A stretch of DNA of 7,549 nucleotides from JAATFY01 sp049276515 (GTDB taxonomy: Bacteria; Pseudomonadota; Alphaproteobacteria; UBA9219), in the NCBI GenBank assembly GCA_049276515.1, contig JBASWO010000026.1:1-7549 (forward strand), given 5' to 3'. A program made the translations under genes and the position numbers. Numbering within the stretch: the first letter of the stretch is position 1; each line of letters begins with the position of its first letter. Of this stretch, positions 5,778 through 7,549 are shown one piece after another. The notes beneath the pieces were generated by a model that had not been told where the DNA came from, searched no databases, and saw only the letters and a list, made by a program, of their open reading frames with translations.

Positions 5778-6407
5778 ATGGAAGCGGCTCACACACAAGC
5801 CCAAGACACCAAGGTCACGACCGCGCAAGACAGCGCGCGGCGTTGCCTTGTCACGGGCGAGGTGTTGGCTAAGGATCTTTTGATCCGCTTTGTTGTTGGG
5901 CCTGACGCCCAATTGGTTTTTGATCTCGCACAGACACTTCCTGGTCGTGGCTTATGGGTGACAGCATCGCGTGATGCTGTCACTGAAGCTTTGAAGAAAA
6001 ACCTTTTTTCTAAAGCCGCCAAAACAGCCGTCACAATTGATGCCGGTCTTTTTGATCAGATGATCCAGTTGATGCGTAAGCGCTGTCTCGATTTTCTGGG
6101 TCTTGCTCGTCGTGCGGGTATCGCTGTTCTCGGTCAGTTACAGGTCGAGGCGGAATTGAAGTCAGGTAAACTAGGCCTCTTGTTGCTGGCTGATGATGCA
6201 AAAAGCGATATGCAGGCTTTTCGTGCTGCGCGCGATATCTTCACGAGCACGCTCTTTAGCCGCCAAGAGCTGGGCATGGCGTTGGGGCATGAGCAGTTGG
6301 TCTATCTCGGCCTCAAACCCCATGCTTTAACAGCTAAATTACGTGATGAGTTAATTCGTCTGGCAAAAATGACCGCAACACCGCATATATCTCAAGGAAA
6401 CGGATAG
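5778..6407 (+). CDS. ylxR: YlxR (DUF448) / L7Ae-like RNA-binding protein
   Basis: This 209-residue protein fuses two domains found between nusA and infB in many bacteria. The N-terminal YlxR domain shows RRCLVTGE (21-28), LIRFVVGPD (35-43) and PGRGLWV (55-61). The C-terminal part from about residue 100 resembles the L7Ae/YlxQ kink-turn-binding fold: LGLARRAG (107-114), then a helix and GLLLLADDAKSD (133-144). In Bacillus these are separate genes; the fusion is common in alphaproteobacteria. RNA binding is inferred from family membership and the cellular target is not established. SD GGAAGG (5768-5773) is four bases before the ATG, rather close, and GAGGT (5761-5765) is an alternative further up. 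The gene ends in a tandem TAG TAG nine bases before infB. Confidence 0.93.
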   Translation: MEAAHTQAQDTKVTTAQDSARRCLVTGEVLAKDLLIRFVVGPDAQLVFDLAQTLPGRGLWVTASRDAVTEALKKNLFSKAAKTAVTIDAGLFDQMIQLMRKRCLDFLGLARRAGIAVLGQLQVEAELKSGKLGLLLLADDAKSDMQAFRAARDIFTSTLFSRQELGMALGHEQLVYLGLKPHALTAKLRDELIRLAKMTATPHISQGNG

Positions 6408-6416
6408 TAGGAAACG

Positions 6417-7549
6417 ATGACCGATCAAGATACGAAGAAGGTTTTGAGCCTAGGTGGCCGCCCCAAATTGGAACTGAAGAAACCAGTTTCAACCGATGGT
6501 GGCGCTGCTGGTTCTGTGCGCCAAAGTTTTTCGCACGGCCGCTCAAAAACGGTTGCCGTTGAAGTTAAGCAAAGAAAGCGCACAGATAAAGATGCGCCAC
6601 CAGCGACAGATCCTGCACGTCAACAAATGGTCAGTGGTCCTGAGCCCGGAACCTCGGTTAGCGTCAATGAACGCGGTCGCGCTACGAGCGCGGTTATTCG
6701 TCAGCTGACGAATGAAGAGCGTGATGCGCGCGCACGCGCCTTACGTGGTGCTGTGCTCGAAGGTGAAAAGCGTGAAACGGAAGCTAGCTATACAGCGCCA
6801 TCTGAAGCTGGTGTGGAGCAACCAACAGGTCCGGTGACACGCGATACTTTGCGTGCTCGTGAGTTAGAAGAATTACGCCGTATTCAAGAACAGGAAAAAA
6901 CAGATAGTGAGCGTCGTCGTGCAGAAGATGATGCGCGCAGTGGTCGCCGTGGCGAAAGCAATGATCGCATGCGCGCGGCAACGCGTCTTGGTGATTTAGG
7001 TACAGCAAAGCCTGTTGCGGGACGTCACGCTGTTGGCGAAGAAGAGGAAGAGGGTGGTGCACGTCGTGGCCATAAAGCCGGTCGTGGAGCGCCAGCACCT
7101 CGCCGCAATCCCAATGATACCCGCCGTGCAGGTGCTCGTCTCACCGTAACCCAAGCTTTGACCGATGATGAAGGTGGCGGTATTCGCCGTCGTTCCGTCG
7201 CGTCTATGCGTCGTCGCATTGAGCGTGAAAAACGCCAAGCGATGCAGCCGCAAGAGCAGGTCAAAGTGACACGTGATGTGACAATTCCTGAAGCTATTAC
7301 GGTGCAAGAACTAGCCAATCGTATGGCTGAACGTGGCGCTGACGTTATTAAGGCGCTGATGAAGATGGGTGTTATGGCAACCATTACCCAGACCATTGAT
7401 CCCGATACAGCTGAGTTGGTTGCAACGGAATTTGGTCACCGTATTAAGCGTGTAGCGGAATCTGACATTGAAGCTGATACCAGCGGCATTCAAGATGATC
7501 CAGCGAACATGAAGCCACGTCCGCCTGTTGTGACCGTTATGGGTCACGT
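6417..7549 (+). CDS. infB: Translation initiation factor IF-2, N-terminal part (cut by window end)
   Basis: IF-2 is the GTPase that brings initiator tRNA to the 30S subunit and promotes subunit joining. The first 377 codons are present and open at the right edge. Start ATG 6417 has AGGAA (6409-6413) just upstream. Visible in order: the alphaproteobacterial leader block GSVRQSFSHGRSKTVAVEVK (32-51); a long charged, R/E-rich linker (about 52-240) including a helical REL EELRRIQEQE segment and an EEEEE run; RRRSVASMRRRIEREKR (257-273); the IF2_N domain (about 287-340, around TVQELANRMAERGADVIKALMKMG); and PPVVTVMGH (369-377), which directly precedes the missing G1 P-loop residues (DHGKT). The catalytic G domain and C-terminal domains lie outside the window. 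Confidence 0.97.
   Translation, partial: MTDQDTKKVLSLGGRPKLELKKPVSTDGGAAGSVRQSFSHGRSKTVAVEVKQRKRTDKDAPPATDPARQQMVSGPEPGTSVSVNERGRATSAVIRQLTNEERDARARALRGAVLEGEKRETEASYTAPSEAGVEQPTGPVTRDTLRARELEELRRIQEQEKTDSERRRAEDDARSGRRGESNDRMRAATRLGDLGTAKPVAGRHAVGEEEEEGGARRGHKAGRGAPAPRRNPNDTRRAGARLTVTQALTDDEGGGIRRRSVASMRRRIEREKRQAMQPQEQVKVTRDVTIPEAITVQELANRMAERGADVIKALMKMGVMATITQTIDPDTAELVATEFGHRIKRVAESDIEADTSGIQDDPANMKPRPPVVTVMGH

Noticed and set aside
7025..7396. Minus-strand open frames opposite infB
   Set aside because: Arginine/serine-rich antisense shadow of the IF2 linker; the plus strand encodes recognisable IF2.

Overview
The window is a stretch of alphaproteobacterial core chromosome with intermediate base composition, neither strongly AT- nor GC-rich. 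The placement rests on three things seen here: a helix-turn-helix regulator tail followed by metK and trmB; a rimP-nusA-ylxR-infB operon; and an IF2 N-terminus with the 'VRQSFSHGRSKTV' block typical of alphaproteobacteria. MetK looks closest to Rhodospirillales-like sequences from memory, but I cannot fix the order or genus.

Layout: positions 1-74 hold the end of a probable XRE-type regulator. metK (165-1343) follows after a 90-base leader with inverted repeats, one of which can pair with the bases just before and including the A of the start codon. trmB runs on directly, either overlapping the end of metK or starting at a CTG that touches its stop codon. Positions 2018-3710 are the unusual part. 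In many alphaproteobacteria trmB and rimP are neighbours, but here they are separated by an unrecognised cytoplasmic protein (2084-2710, +) and a convergent gene for an exported, beta-rich, probably outer-membrane protein (2696-3466, -). The two overlap by 15 bases at their 3' ends, and a candidate intrinsic terminator for the minus-strand gene lies inside the overlap region. A divergent regulatory region (3467-3710) carries a perfect -10 box for the minus-strand gene, a plausible sigma70 promoter for the rimP operon, short repeats, and a textbook intrinsic terminator between that promoter and rimP.

Positions 3711-7549 are the conserved translation/transcription operon: RimP (30S maturation), NusA (elongation, pausing and termination), a YlxR-L7Ae fusion (RNA binding) and the first 377 codons of IF2, cut just before the GTPase P-loop. 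Gene gaps are 27, 21 and 9 bases, all on one strand, which fits a single transcript.

The core genes are ordinary. The items that merit attention are the terminator in the rimP-nusA leader (possible NusA autoregulation), the metK leader structure, and the two-gene insertion between trmB and rimP. I see no mobile element, CRISPR array, tRNA or rRNA gene.
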